Source of the DNA: Sphingobacteriia bacterium
GTDB taxonomy: Bacteria; Bacteroidota; Bacteroidia; Chitinophagales; Chitinophagaceae
Direction of reading: 5' to 3'
DNA: 64,000 bases
Assembly (NCBI GenBank): GCA_947452295.1
Contig: CANGCK010000008.1
Coordinates: 1-64,000, forward strand
Below are positions 45,221 through 53,579 of this stretch, one piece after another. Position 1 is the stretch's first letter. Each line of letters begins with the position of its first letter. Under the pieces are notes generated by a model, which made no database searches, was not told the origin of the DNA, and saw nothing but the letters and a program-made list of their open reading frames with translations. The position numbers and the translations under genes were made by a program.

Positions 45221-46252
45221 TTATTGTTGAAAAGCGTTCCAGCCTTGTGCAGTAATATTAAATTTATTGCCGCCTTTTGTATGTAATTTAATGCCTTCTT
45301 CTATTTCAGTGGTATAGCCTATCACGCTAATTTCTTCATTCAGCGTAATTTTGTCATAATCTTCTTGTTTCAAGGTAAATATTAATTCATAATCTTCTCC
45401 TCCATTTAATGCACAAACAGTTGGGTCTAACCCAAATTTATAAGCTGCTTTTCTACTGTCATCTGCTATTGGAATTTTTTCTTCGTACACTACAGCGCCT
45501 AAATTGGCTTGCTTGCACAAATGCAAAATTTCACTACTAATGCCATCACTTACATCCATCATAGAAGTTGGCACAATATTGTTTTTCTCAAAAAATTCAA
45601 TGATGTCTTTTCTGGCTTCTGGCTTCAATAACCGGCCTACTATATAACTTTCATTTTCAAGATCTGGTTGTACCTGCGGATTTTCCTGATAAATTTTCTT
45701 TTCTCTTTCCATCAATGTTAAACCCAAAAACGCTCCTCCTAATTCACCGCTCACACAAATTAAATCTCCCTTTTGAGCCGTACTTCTTTTTACAAATGCA
45801 TTGGGTGCTACTTCCCCTATAGCCGTAACAGAAATTACCAATCCTTTTAATGATGAAGAAGTGTCTCCTCCAACTAAATCAACACCATATTTTTCGCATG
45901 CAAAATAAACCCCTTCATAAAACTCATTCAGGGCTTCTACACTAAACCGATTGCTTATGCCAATACTCATGGTTATATGCGTTGGAGTGGCGTTCATCGC
46001 ATAAATGTCACTTAAGTTTACTACAACAGCCTTGTAGCCTAAGTGTTTTAAAGGTGAATACATCAAATCAAAATGAACACCTTCTAATAATAAATCGGTT
46101 GTTATTACTGTTTGTTTTCCAAAATGATCTATTACAGCCGCATCATCTCCTACCCCTAAAATGGTGGATGCATTTTGTAGTTCTATGTTTTTGGTAAGAT
46201 GTTCTATCAATCCAAATTCGCCTAAATTGGCTATTTCTGTTCTTTCTTCCAT
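45221..46252 (-). CDS. thiL: Thiamine-monophosphate kinase
   Basis: 343 residues of the ThiL/PurM fold: GVGDDAAVID, ITTDLLLEGVHFDL, GYKAVVVNLSDIYAMNA with the Mg-binding acidic residues, LVGGDTSSS, MMDVSDGISSE and NGGEDYELIF. Phosphorylates thiamine monophosphate to thiamine diphosphate using ATP. It follows suhB by 12 bases and precedes the S41 gene by 8. No other thi gene is in the window. Good identification. Confidence 0.95.
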   Translation of the reverse strand: MEERTEIANLGEFGLIEHLTKNIELQNASTILGVGDDAAVIDHFGKQTVITTDLLLEGVHFDLMYSPLKHLGYKAVVVNLSDIYAMNATPTHITMSIGISNRFSVEALNEFYEGVYFACEKYGVDLVGGDTSSSLKGLVISVTAIGEVAPNAFVKRSTAQKGDLICVSGELGGAFLGLTLMEREKKIYQENPQVQPDLENESYIVGRLLKPEARKDIIEFFEKNNIVPTSMMDVSDGISSEILHLCKQANLGAVVYEEKIPIADDSRKAAYKFGLDPTVCALNGGEDYELIFTLKQEDYDKITLNEEISVIGYTTEIEEGIKLHTKGGNKFNITAQGWNAFQQ

Positions 46253-46264
46253 TTGATGTTTTTA

Positions 46265-47041
46265 TTATAAAGCAGCACCATTAATAATAGCCAACAACTC
46301 ATCATGTATTTTGCCATTGGTTGCCAATAAATGCGGTTGATATGGCGAATAATTGTTTCCAGTAAAATCTGTTACCTTGCCTCCGGCCTCTTCAACCATT
46401 AAAAAACCAGCTGCACTGTCCCAGGCTTGTAATTTATGTTCATAAAATCCATCAAACCTTCCGGCTGCAACCCAGCATAAATCAATGGCCGCACTACCCA
46501 ATCTTCTAACTGGTACACCTTTTCTAATTAATTTTTCGAATACCTGTATTGGGCCATTCGGCTCATCTAAATAAGTATACGGAAATCCTGTAACCAAACA
46601 ACTGTTAATCACCGCTGATTTTTCACTTACGTGTATTCGCTTGTCGTTTAAGGTGGCACCAAAACCCTTTTGTGCAAAAAACAACTCGTTCATAATTGGG
46701 TTATAAACCGCTCCCATTATCATTTTACCTTCTTGCTCTAATCCAATACTTACACAACAAATAGGTATTCCGTTGGCAAAATTTACAGTGCCGTCTATCG
46801 GATCAATAATCCATTTATAAGTAGAGTCTTGCACTATTTCGCCCGATTCTTCACTCAAAATAAAATGGGTAGGATACTCGCCCTGAATAACAGCCATTAT
46901 TGCTTTTTCTGCTGCATGATCGGCTTCAGTTACCAAGTTATTAATTCCCTCTTTATTACTTATTTCAAAACTACCGTTAAAAAAACGGCTTAATTCCGCT
47001 GCTCCAGCTTCGGCAGCTTTCAGTAGAGTTTGTTTAAACAT
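46265..47041 (-). CDS. suhB: Inositol-1-monophosphatase family protein
   Basis: 258 residues with the metal-dependent phosphatase signature: LSEESGE, IDPIDGTVNFANGIP (metal-binding D-x-x-D-G) and WDSAAGFLMVEEAGG. Family members dephosphorylate inositol monophosphate, but SuhB-type proteins also bind ribosomal RNA/RNA polymerase complexes. First gene of a run with thiL and an S41 peptidase. A TAnnTTTG box ends only five bases before its ATG, suggesting a leaderless or nearly leaderless mRNA. The gene symbol reflects the family only. Confidence 0.9.
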   Translation of the reverse strand: MFKQTLLKAAEAGAAELSRFFNGSFEISNKEGINNLVTEADHAAEKAIMAVIQGEYPTHFILSEESGEIVQDSTYKWIIDPIDGTVNFANGIPICCVSIGLEQEGKMIMGAVYNPIMNELFFAQKGFGATLNDKRIHVSEKSAVINSCLVTGFPYTYLDEPNGPIQVFEKLIRKGVPVRRLGSAAIDLCWVAAGRFDGFYEHKLQAWDSAAGFLMVEEAGGKVTDFTGNNYSPYQPHLLATNGKIHDELLAIINGAAL

Positions 47042-47045
47042 GTTG

Positions 47046-47053
47046 CAAAAGTA
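47046..47053 (-). promoter_or_regulatory. Putative -7 box (TACTTTTG) abutting the suhB start
   Basis: Exact TAnnTTTG on the minus strand, ending four bases before the A of the ATG at 47041. If used, transcription would start at or next to the ATG. No TTG in the usual -33 window was found. Confidence 0.3.
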
Positions 47054-47217
47054 ACGCCGAATTAGCTCATTCCGAAAGATTTGACAACTATTCGCTTATG
47101 CCCTGTTTAAATTTTAACAGATTTTATCAGCTAAAATGCTAAACTTTATGCCTTTTGCCTACTATTTCTTTCTCTCTTAATTGCCTATATTACTAATTTA
47201 TTAAATGATTAATAGCT

Positions 47218-47225
47218 TACCTTTG
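47218..47225 (+). promoter_or_regulatory. Putative -7 box (TACCTTTG) for the GH3 gene
   Basis: Exact TAnnTTTG match, leaving about 55 bases to the ATG at 47287. The -33 TTG is not in place. Confidence 0.35.
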
Positions 47226-47286
47226 CTGCCGATTGTGTTATAACACATTTGTTTTAGTTTAGTAGCTGCTTAAAAGCCCCCTAACG

Positions 47287-48810
47287 ATGCCTATTTTTGA
47301 TATTAAACTTCCTAATTCTATTTTAAAAGCACTTCGTTTGCCCCAGCATAATTTACGCAGAGAGCAATTGAAAGTGTTAAAAAAATTGTTGAAAAAAGCA
47401 CGTTTTACTGCGTTTGGTCAAGCATTTAAGTTTGATGAGATTTTACTCAGTAAACATCCGGGTAAAAAATTTCAAGAACTGGTTCCCACTTACAATTACA
47501 ATAAAATTTACAACGATTGGTGGCATAAAACTTTAGAAGGTCATTCTGATATTTGTTGGCCTGGAAAAATTAAATTTTATGCGTTAAGCAGTGGCACCAG
47601 CGAATCGGCTAGTAAATACATCCCTATTACCAACGATCTATTAAAAGGTAATAAGGTAATAATGATTAAGCAATTATTTGGATTACGCGCTTACGAAAAT
47701 ATCCCCTTTACTTCTATTGGTAAAGGATGGCTTACCTTAGGTGGTAGCACCGAACTTCAAAAAGGTGACGGATATTTTGCTGGCGACTTAAGTGGTATTA
47801 CAGCTAAAAAATCGCCTTTCTGGTTTCAGCCCTTTTATAAGCCGGGTAAAAAAATTGCAAAACAAAAAGATTGGAACAAAAAAATCAAAGAAATTGTAGA
47901 GAAAGCACCGCAATGGGATATTGGATTTTTAGTAGGTGTACCCGCATGGATTCAACTTTGTGTTGAACAAATTATTGAACGCTATCAATTAAATAATATC
48001 CACGAACTGTGGCCCAATCTTGCTTTTTTTGTACACGGTGGGGTAAGTTTTGAACCCTATAAAAAAGGATTCGAAAAATTATTGGGGAAACCCATAACAT
48101 ATATTGAAACCTATTTAGCCAGCGAAGGTTTTATTGCTTACCAAGACAAACAATATGCAAAAGGTATGCGCTTAGTTACCAACGAGCACATCTTTTTAGA
48201 GTTTGTTCCATTTGATGAAGCCAATTTTAATGCCGATGGCGATATGATTGAAAACCCGGAAGCCCTCATGCTACATGAGGTTGAAGAAGGTAAAGATTAT
48301 GCTTTATTAATTAGCACTTCTGCCGGCACCTGGAGATATTTAATTGGAGATACTGTTAAATTTATTGATAAAGAACGAGCTGAAATTATTATTACCGGTA
48401 GAACCAAACACTTTTTAAGTTTAGTAGGCGAGCATTTAAGTGTTGATAATATGAACAAAGCTGTTCAAATGGCCAGCGAAAAATTTAACATCAGTATTCC
48501 CGAATTTACTGTTGCTGGGGTGCCATGTGGTAACTTTTTTGGACACCAATGGTATGTTGCCTGTAACGACAAAGTAAACGAAAACGAACTTTGTACTTAT
48601 ATAGACAACTGTTTAAATGAACTAAACGACGATTATGCCGTTGAACGCAGAAGTGCATTAAAAGAAATTCACCTAAAAGTATTAAGCGAACAACGGTTTT
48701 TAGATTTCATGAAAACAAAAGGCAAAATGGGTGGGCAACATAAATTTCCTAGAGTGCTTAAAGGTAAGATGTTGGAAGATTGGCAATTTTTTTTACAAGC
48801 CAATCTGTAA
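47287..48810 (+). CDS. GH3-family acyl acid-amido synthetase
   Basis: 507 residues resembling bacterial GH3 proteins: N-terminal REQLKVLKKLLKKARFTAFGQ, the ATP/AMP loop YALSSGTSESASKYIPIT, a middle PIT-Y-ETYLASEGFIAYQ segment, LISTSAGTWRYLIGDTVKF and TGRTKHFLSLVGEHLSVD. In plants GH3 enzymes conjugate amino acids to auxin or jasmonate through an acyl-adenylate. Bacterial members are common in Bacteroidota but their substrates are mostly unknown. It is divergent from suhB and followed by the LysE-type gene 43 bases on, which could export a product (inference). Confidence 0.9.
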   Translation: MPIFDIKLPNSILKALRLPQHNLRREQLKVLKKLLKKARFTAFGQAFKFDEILLSKHPGKKFQELVPTYNYNKIYNDWWHKTLEGHSDICWPGKIKFYALSSGTSESASKYIPITNDLLKGNKVIMIKQLFGLRAYENIPFTSIGKGWLTLGGSTELQKGDGYFAGDLSGITAKKSPFWFQPFYKPGKKIAKQKDWNKKIKEIVEKAPQWDIGFLVGVPAWIQLCVEQIIERYQLNNIHELWPNLAFFVHGGVSFEPYKKGFEKLLGKPITYIETYLASEGFIAYQDKQYAKGMRLVTNEHIFLEFVPFDEANFNADGDMIENPEALMLHEVEEGKDYALLISTSAGTWRYLIGDTVKFIDKERAEIIITGRTKHFLSLVGEHLSVDNMNKAVQMASEKFNISIPEFTVAGVPCGNFFGHQWYVACNDKVNENELCTYIDNCLNELNDDYAVERRSALKEIHLKVLSEQRFLDFMKTKGKMGGQHKFPRVLKGKMLEDWQFFLQANL

Positions 48811-48853
48811 CTATCAAATTTGTATTGCTTAATTATTCTTAATTGTTAATTGT

Positions 48854-49519
48854 ATGCTCGCACCAATAATTAAAGGTTTAGTTTTGGGAATTTTTTTAAG
48901 CATCTCGGTTGGCCCGGTTATTTTTGCCATCATCAAGCAAAGTATTAATAATGGTCATAAAGCGGGCTATACATTTGTTGCAGGGGTATCGGCAAGTGAT
49001 ATCAGTCTTGTACTAATCTGTAATTTTTTCACTACATTATTTACATTGGCTATTAACCATAGTACAGTAATAGCAGTAGTAGGAAGTGTTTTTTTAATTA
49101 TAGTGGGTATTTACACTTTGTTCTTTAAAAAAGTGAAAACAGATGAAGACAATAAAATCATCGAAAAGAAATTTAGAAAAAGAGATTTAGCAGGTATATT
49201 TTTAGCTGGTTATTTCATGAATATGCTTAATCCGGGCGTATTTATTTTTTGGTTTGCCTGGACAGCTGCCATTATTGGCGATGCTGCCGATACCGCTAAC
49301 CCGGCTCAATATAAATTCATAGTATTTGTAACTTGTTTGCTATTTGTATTAATTACCGATCTATTAAAAGTATATTTTTCCGGTAAATTACGCACTAAAC
49401 TTACCGCAAAAAACCTTCATTATATTAATATTATTTCCGGTTTAATTTTAATTGGCTTTGGTATTGCTTTATGTTGGGGCGTTTTAAATTTTGGCAGCTC
49501 CATTCAACATCAATCATAA
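48854..49519 (+). CDS. LysE/RhtB-type translocator
   Basis: 221 residues, six hydrophobic helices. It begins IIKGLVLGIFLSISVGPVIFAIIKQSINNGHKAG, the typical LysE/RhtB N-terminal pattern (GPVxxxxxxxSxxxG), and has NMLNPGVFIFWFAW in the middle. Amino-acid exporter family; substrate unknown. It follows the GH3 gene by 43 bases and lies nine bases before the mtgA start, suggesting a shared transcript. Confidence 0.9.
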   Translation: MLAPIIKGLVLGIFLSISVGPVIFAIIKQSINNGHKAGYTFVAGVSASDISLVLICNFFTTLFTLAINHSTVIAVVGSVFLIIVGIYTLFFKKVKTDEDNKIIEKKFRKRDLAGIFLAGYFMNMLNPGVFIFWFAWTAAIIGDAADTANPAQYKFIVFVTCLLFVLITDLLKVYFSGKLRTKLTAKNLHYINIISGLILIGFGIALCWGVLNFGSSIQHQS

Positions 49520-49527
49520 CATTACTT

Positions 49528-50256
49528 ATGGCAAAAAACAATAAAAACTTTGTAGCTCAAAGCTGGTTTTATATTAAACGTACCTTTCTCGTTTTAATAG
49601 TGAGCTCTTTGCTATTTACCATTATTACAAAATGGGTAATGCCGCCAATTACAATGACGCAAATAGGAAATACTTTTTCTTATGGATTAAAACGCGATTA
49701 TGTTAGTTGGGATGATATCAACGCATCCGCAAAGTTAGCAGCTATCGCCAGTGAGGATCAAGCTTTTCCTGATCATGGTGGTTTTGATTGGGATGCTATT
49801 GAAAAAAGTTTAAAGCCCAAAAAGAAAGGAAAAAAATCTAAAATACCGCTGGGTGGTGGCGCTAGCACCATTACCCAACAAACGGCTAAAAATGTGTTTT
49901 TATGGCAAGGAAGCGGAATTTCTAAATACATCAGAAAAGTGCCGGAATTGTATTTCACCAAATTAATTGAATGGATTTGGGGGAAACAAAGAATTTTAGA
50001 GGTATACCTCAATGTTATTGAAATGGGGCCCGGTATTTTTGGCATTGAAGCCGCTGCCCAACACTATTTTAATAAACCAGCAAAAAATCTTACCAGAGCC
50101 GAAGCTGCCATGATTATTGCTTGTTTACCCAACCCAAAAAAATTTAGTGTTAAACCAATGAGCAGGCGCGTTTCTTGGCGCTATCCACAAATAGTACAAC
50201 AAATGCACAATATTGAAGACGATGAAGATGTGATGAAAGTAGTGAGGGGTAAATAA
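49528..50256 (+). CDS. mtgA: Monofunctional peptidoglycan glycosyltransferase
   Basis: About 242 residues from the ATG at 49528, just after the LysE stop. One N-terminal membrane anchor (about 15-33) is followed by the GT51 domain: ASEDQAFPDHGGFD with the catalytic Glu, GGGASTITQQTAKNVFLW, RILEVYLNVIEMGPGIFGIEAAAQHYF and RAEAAMIIACLPNP. Polymerises lipid II glycan strands on the periplasmic face without a transpeptidase domain. Identification firm. Confidence 0.95.
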   Translation: MAKNNKNFVAQSWFYIKRTFLVLIVSSLLFTIITKWVMPPITMTQIGNTFSYGLKRDYVSWDDINASAKLAAIASEDQAFPDHGGFDWDAIEKSLKPKKKGKKSKIPLGGGASTITQQTAKNVFLWQGSGISKYIRKVPELYFTKLIEWIWGKQRILEVYLNVIEMGPGIFGIEAAAQHYFNKPAKNLTRAEAAMIIACLPNPKKFSVKPMSRRVSWRYPQIVQQMHNIEDDEDVMKVVRGK

Positions 50257-50287
50257 AAATTTTATGCTTAAAGATATAAGCGAGTGA

Positions 50288-50815
50288 TTATTGATTTTCT
50301 TTTCTTAAAATGATTTCTTCCGCACTGGATGCTGTTGAGGATTCGTCAAACAACAACATCAACTTCATGGTAGTATTGCTCATCAAAGTATATTTTGCAT
50401 ACATTTTTTTGTCAAGCTCAACACCACCTATTAACGGGGTTAATATTAAGTTATACGTGGGTTCATTGCTTACAAGGGTATACTTTAATTGTAATTCAAC
50501 AATAGTACCATCTCCTCTTTTTTGCGTTCCGGTTAGTGATTTTCTTTTCTTTGTTTCGGTATTATATTCAACCAAATTAAACGTATTGTCTGCATTAAAT
50601 AGTACACTAAATTCTTTGTTTTGGTAAATTATTGGATTACCCACCCATTTACCAATTAATGAATTGGAAGTAGTATCAGAAAAAGAAAAATCGTTTTTAT
50701 TATGTGTTAATTGATTGATTGATATAAAGTATTCCGCTTTTAAATTATCTTTCGAAAGAACCGCATTGATTGCTAAAAAAAATAGCATTAAATTTAAAAT
50801 GATTTTTCGTTGCAT
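50288..50815 (-). CDS. Secreted hypothetical protein, lipocalin-like
   Basis: 175 residues with a signal peptide (about 1-21, cleavage near AVLS). The mature part is beta-rich with a spaced pattern of IGKWVGNPIIYQNKEFSVLFNADNTFNL and a repeated K-threonine/aspartate strand, as in lipocalin-like or copper-resistance-type small barrels. No confident family. It is divergent from the CAP gene and convergent with mtgA. A secreted protein of unknown function. Confidence 0.6.
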   Translation of the reverse strand: MQRKIILNLMLFFLAINAVLSKDNLKAEYFISINQLTHNKNDFSFSDTTSNSLIGKWVGNPIIYQNKEFSVLFNADNTFNLVEYNTETKKRKSLTGTQKRGDGTIVELQLKYTLVSNEPTYNLILTPLIGGVELDKKMYAKYTLMSNTTMKLMLLFDESSTASSAEEIILRKENQ

Positions 50816-50947
50816 GGATTATATTTGTGGAATAACAATAAAATTAAAACAAATGATGGAAAATTTTGGTTTTAATTTATCGCTACTCTAGATAAAACAA
50901 ATCCACAATTTTATTGTTTTTAATCGCTAACGCCAATCCTCCTTAAA

Positions 50948-51529
50948 ATGAAATCCAAAGGTTTATTTATTTGCTTCTTGATGTTTGGTTTATTTTTTAC
51001 TTCTGCTACAATTCAATCACAAACTCCTGAAATATCAGCAGCTGTTGAATTTTTAAATAAAATACGTGCCAACCCCGAAGCGTTTTCCCAAACCATTGGT
51101 GTTAAACTTAATAACATTCCGGCATCTGCACCATTAAAATGGAACGATCAATTGGCCATTGCTGCCCAAAAAAAAGCAGAAGACATGGCCAGCAGAAATT
51201 ATTTTAACCACATAAACCCCGAAGGATACGGAATGAATTTCTATATAAATGAAACGGGCTATACCTTAAATGCTGCTTGGTTAAAACCTAAGTCTACCAA
51301 TTTTTTCGAATCGCTTAGTGCCGGTGCAAAATCACCAGTGGATGCTATTATTCAATTAATTAGTGATGGTAAAGAACGGATTCACAGCAAAGCGGGTCAT
51401 AGAGTTCACTTACTAGGTATCGATGATTTTCATAAGCAATGCTACGATATAGCAATTGGTTGGGCCTATAATGAAAACAGTACGTATAAATATTATTGTT
51501 GTGTGTTAATTGCAAAGCATGATTGGTAA
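50948..51529 (+). CDS. Secreted CAP (SCP/PR-1) domain protein
   Basis: 193 residues with a signal peptide (cleavage near IQSQ, about 26) and a single CAP domain: AVEFLNKIRANPEAFSQ, PLKWNDQLAIAAQKKAEDMASRNYFNHINPEGYGMN with the conserved HIN site, RIHSKAGHRVHLLG and YDIAIGWAYNE. In bacteria of this phylum these are extracytoplasmic proteins of unclear role. No other domain. Monocistronic. Confidence 0.9.
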   Translation: MKSKGLFICFLMFGLFFTSATIQSQTPEISAAVEFLNKIRANPEAFSQTIGVKLNNIPASAPLKWNDQLAIAAQKKAEDMASRNYFNHINPEGYGMNFYINETGYTLNAAWLKPKSTNFFESLSAGAKSPVDAIIQLISDGKERIHSKAGHRVHLLGIDDFHKQCYDIAIGWAYNENSTYKYYCCVLIAKHDW

Positions 51530-51544
51530 TATTATGCTGATGAA

Positions 51545-52126
51545 CTAATTATTATTAGCCTCGTATTTATACTCCAACACTCCCTCCACTGCTTTAATAG
51601 CATTACTCAATCGCTCTTCATAATTCCCACTAATCAATACCCAAGGTGTATTTTGATTGATCAGTATGTCTTTGTAAATGTGAAACAATTCTATACGTGG
51701 CTGCTCGTCGGGGTATTCTCTTAATTCATCTTTAACCCAAGGCAAATCAATATTACAGAGTAAATACAAATCATAATCGCGTTTAACCAATTCATCTAAA
51801 ATATAAAAGTCACAAACACCAAATACATATTCACTCCAAACTTTCATTACGTACATATCCGTATCTACAAACAAAACTGGCGAGGAGGATGGCGATTTTA
51901 TATGAAGTGATGCTGCCTCTTTTGTATATGTATCTTCCAATGCTAACTGCCCTTTCGCAATGGTTAACAACTCTGCTGCCGTATAATTAGTACCGTGTTC
52001 TAACAAATATTCTCGGGCATATTCTTCACACCACAATGTATTAAAATGTTGTGCCAATAGTTTGCACAAAGTGCTTTTGCCAGTAGACTCCGGTCCTATT
52101 ACCACCACTTTTTTAATGTGTTGCAT
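51545..52126 (-). CDS. nadR: NadR-type ribosylnicotinamide kinase
   Basis: 193 residues equal to the kinase domain of NadR. Walker A GPESTGKSTL (about 11-20), EEYAREYLLEHG, a VDTDMYVMKVWSEYVFG motif and YDLYLLCNIDLPWVKDELREYP. Phosphorylates nicotinamide riboside to NMN. It overlaps pnuC by 14 bases, which confirms the salvage role. The adenylyltransferase and DNA-binding domains of E. coli NadR are absent. Converges on the CAP gene. Confidence 0.92.
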   Translation of the reverse strand: MQHIKKVVVIGPESTGKSTLCKLLAQHFNTLWCEEYAREYLLEHGTNYTAAELLTIAKGQLALEDTYTKEAASLHIKSPSSSPVLFVDTDMYVMKVWSEYVFGVCDFYILDELVKRDYDLYLLCNIDLPWVKDELREYPDEQPRIELFHIYKDILINQNTPWVLISGNYEERLSNAIKAVEGVLEYKYEANNN

Positions 52127-52745
52127 GTTGTGCTTTTTTATTCCATATAATTAATCCCTGAATTGCAATAAATACCAAAATAATAAATTGTAAACTTGTA
52201 AATACATATCCTTTTACAAAATACAAGTAAATAGCTGTACAGTTGGTTGCAATCCACCAATACCAACTTGCAACTTTCTTTTTGGCCATTAACCACATGG
52301 CTGTATAAGCGGTTGCACTTGCAAATGCGTCCAACCAAGGTATGGCGCCATGTGCAAATGATTGTTTAAGTTCTATAAGTGCTAAATATAAAATAACATA
52401 CAACGTAGAAAAAAACAGCAACTGCTGTATCCAATCTTTTTTACCATTATACGTTATGTGTAAAATATAATTTATTTTTTGTTCGTCTTTTTTTGCCCAT
52501 AATACCCAACCATAAACACTCATTATTGTATAATAAACATTTACACTTGCTTCACCCAATAAATGACCTTTTATACTTATATACACATAAATAATAGTAT
52601 TAATTAATCCAATGGGGTAAACCCATATATTTTCTTTTGTACTCAACCAAACACTTATAATACCAGATACTACTCCAATAAACTCTAATAAACTAGTTTG
52701 TTGGATGCCCTCTATTAATTGATTGGTAATAAGGTTAATTTCCAT
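52113..52745 (-). CDS. pnuC: Nicotinamide riboside transporter PnuC
   Basis: About 210 residues from the ATG at 52745 (MEINLITNQ); the upstream ATG at 52775 falls inside the terminator-like hairpin. Six to seven hydrophobic helices with the family pattern: LLEFIGVVSGIISVWLSTKENIWVYPIGLINTIIYVYI and SVYGWVLWAKKD, YWWIATNCTAIYLYFVKGYVFTSLQFIILV. Imports nicotinamide riboside, then trapped by the NadR kinase downstream. The pair forms a NAD salvage operon. Confidence 0.94.
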   Translation of the reverse strand: MEINLITNQLIEGIQQTSLLEFIGVVSGIISVWLSTKENIWVYPIGLINTIIYVYISIKGHLLGEASVNVYYTIMSVYGWVLWAKKDEQKINYILHITYNGKKDWIQQLLFFSTLYVILYLALIELKQSFAHGAIPWLDAFASATAYTAMWLMAKKKVASWYWWIATNCTAIYLYFVKGYVFTSLQFIILVFIAIQGLIIWNKKAQHATH

Positions 52746-52763
52746 TGTATATATTATAAAAAT

Positions 52764-52810
52764 AAAAAAATCCATTACTTATACATTCTAATGCATAGCC
52801 ATGGATTTTA
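52764..52810 (-). terminator. Hairpin with T-run between nfu and pnuC
   Basis: Nine-base arms (52801-52809 and 52767-52775) with a long loop; on the minus strand the second arm ends in a run of seven T. This looks like the terminator of the nfu transcript. It ends about 20 bases before the pnuC start, so it could also attenuate pnuC. The core is weak (ATCCAT/ATGGAT). Confidence 0.5.
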
Positions 52811-52833
52811 TAATTTTAGATTGAACTATATGA

Positions 52834-53433
52834 TTACTCTGCTTCTGCAACCACTTCTTTCACTTCAGGTATCATTCGCTTCATCATTCCCTCTATACCT
52901 GCTTTCAAAGTTATCATAGAAGAAGGGCATCCACTACAGCTTCCCTGTAACATTAAGTTTACAATGCCATCATTATAACTCTTAAACTGAATAGCACCAC
53001 CATCCATCTCTACAGCCGGTTTCACATAATTCTCTAATAATTCTTTTACTCGCTTCACGATATCGTCGTCATCGGCGCTTACAGTATTGGTAGCTTCTTG
53101 CTTTACTTTTGCTACCTCATCTTCATTTACTACTACACCGCCATTCTCTAAATATTGCTTTAGAAATTCTTTAATTGTAGGAATTACGTCTTGCCAATCA
53201 TCTGTATCGCCTGTTTTAGTTAATGTAATAAAATTACTAGCTATAAACACGCTTTTTATAAATGGAAAACTAAATAGTTCTTTTGCTAAAGGAGAAGGAC
53301 CGGCCAATGTTTCATCTGCAAAATCAATACTCTTGCCTGGATACAACAATTTATTGGCTACAAATTTCATTGTTTCCGGGTTCGGCGTCATTTCCGTATA
53401 AATACTAATTACCTGATTTCCTGTCTGAATCAT
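52834..53433 (-). CDS. nfuA: NifU-like iron-sulfur scaffold (Nfu type)
   Basis: 199 residues. The N-terminal Nfu_N domain begins ISIYTEMTPNPETMKFVANK and covers about 1-90; the C-terminal NifU domain has AVEMDGGAIQFKSYN and the cluster-binding GSCSGCPSS (two cysteines two residues apart). An acidic linker (SADDDDIV) joins them. Carries Fe-S clusters to apo-proteins. No isc or suf gene nearby. Good call. Confidence 0.93.
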   Translation of the reverse strand: MIQTGNQVISIYTEMTPNPETMKFVANKLLYPGKSIDFADETLAGPSPLAKELFSFPFIKSVFIASNFITLTKTGDTDDWQDVIPTIKEFLKQYLENGGVVVNEDEVAKVKQEATNTVSADDDDIVKRVKELLENYVKPAVEMDGGAIQFKSYNDGIVNLMLQGSCSGCPSSMITLKAGIEGMMKRMIPEVKEVVAEAE

Positions 53434-53579
53434 ATTATATTTTTATGGAATTAATTCTAAATTACAAAATTATAACAAAAGCGGGGGTATTCTGTTCAAA
53501 ATTCCCTACTTAGTACTATAATGTTTTTATTTTTCGGATATCGAAAGCATAATATTGCTTTTTGCTAAACACAATTTCT

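Noticed and set aside
50834..50918. 12-base inverted repeat AACAATAAAATT/AATTTTATTGTT between two divergent genes
   Set aside because: All A/T except one base, and order of surrounding shared words is not consistent with a hairpin; likely chance in AT-rich DNA.
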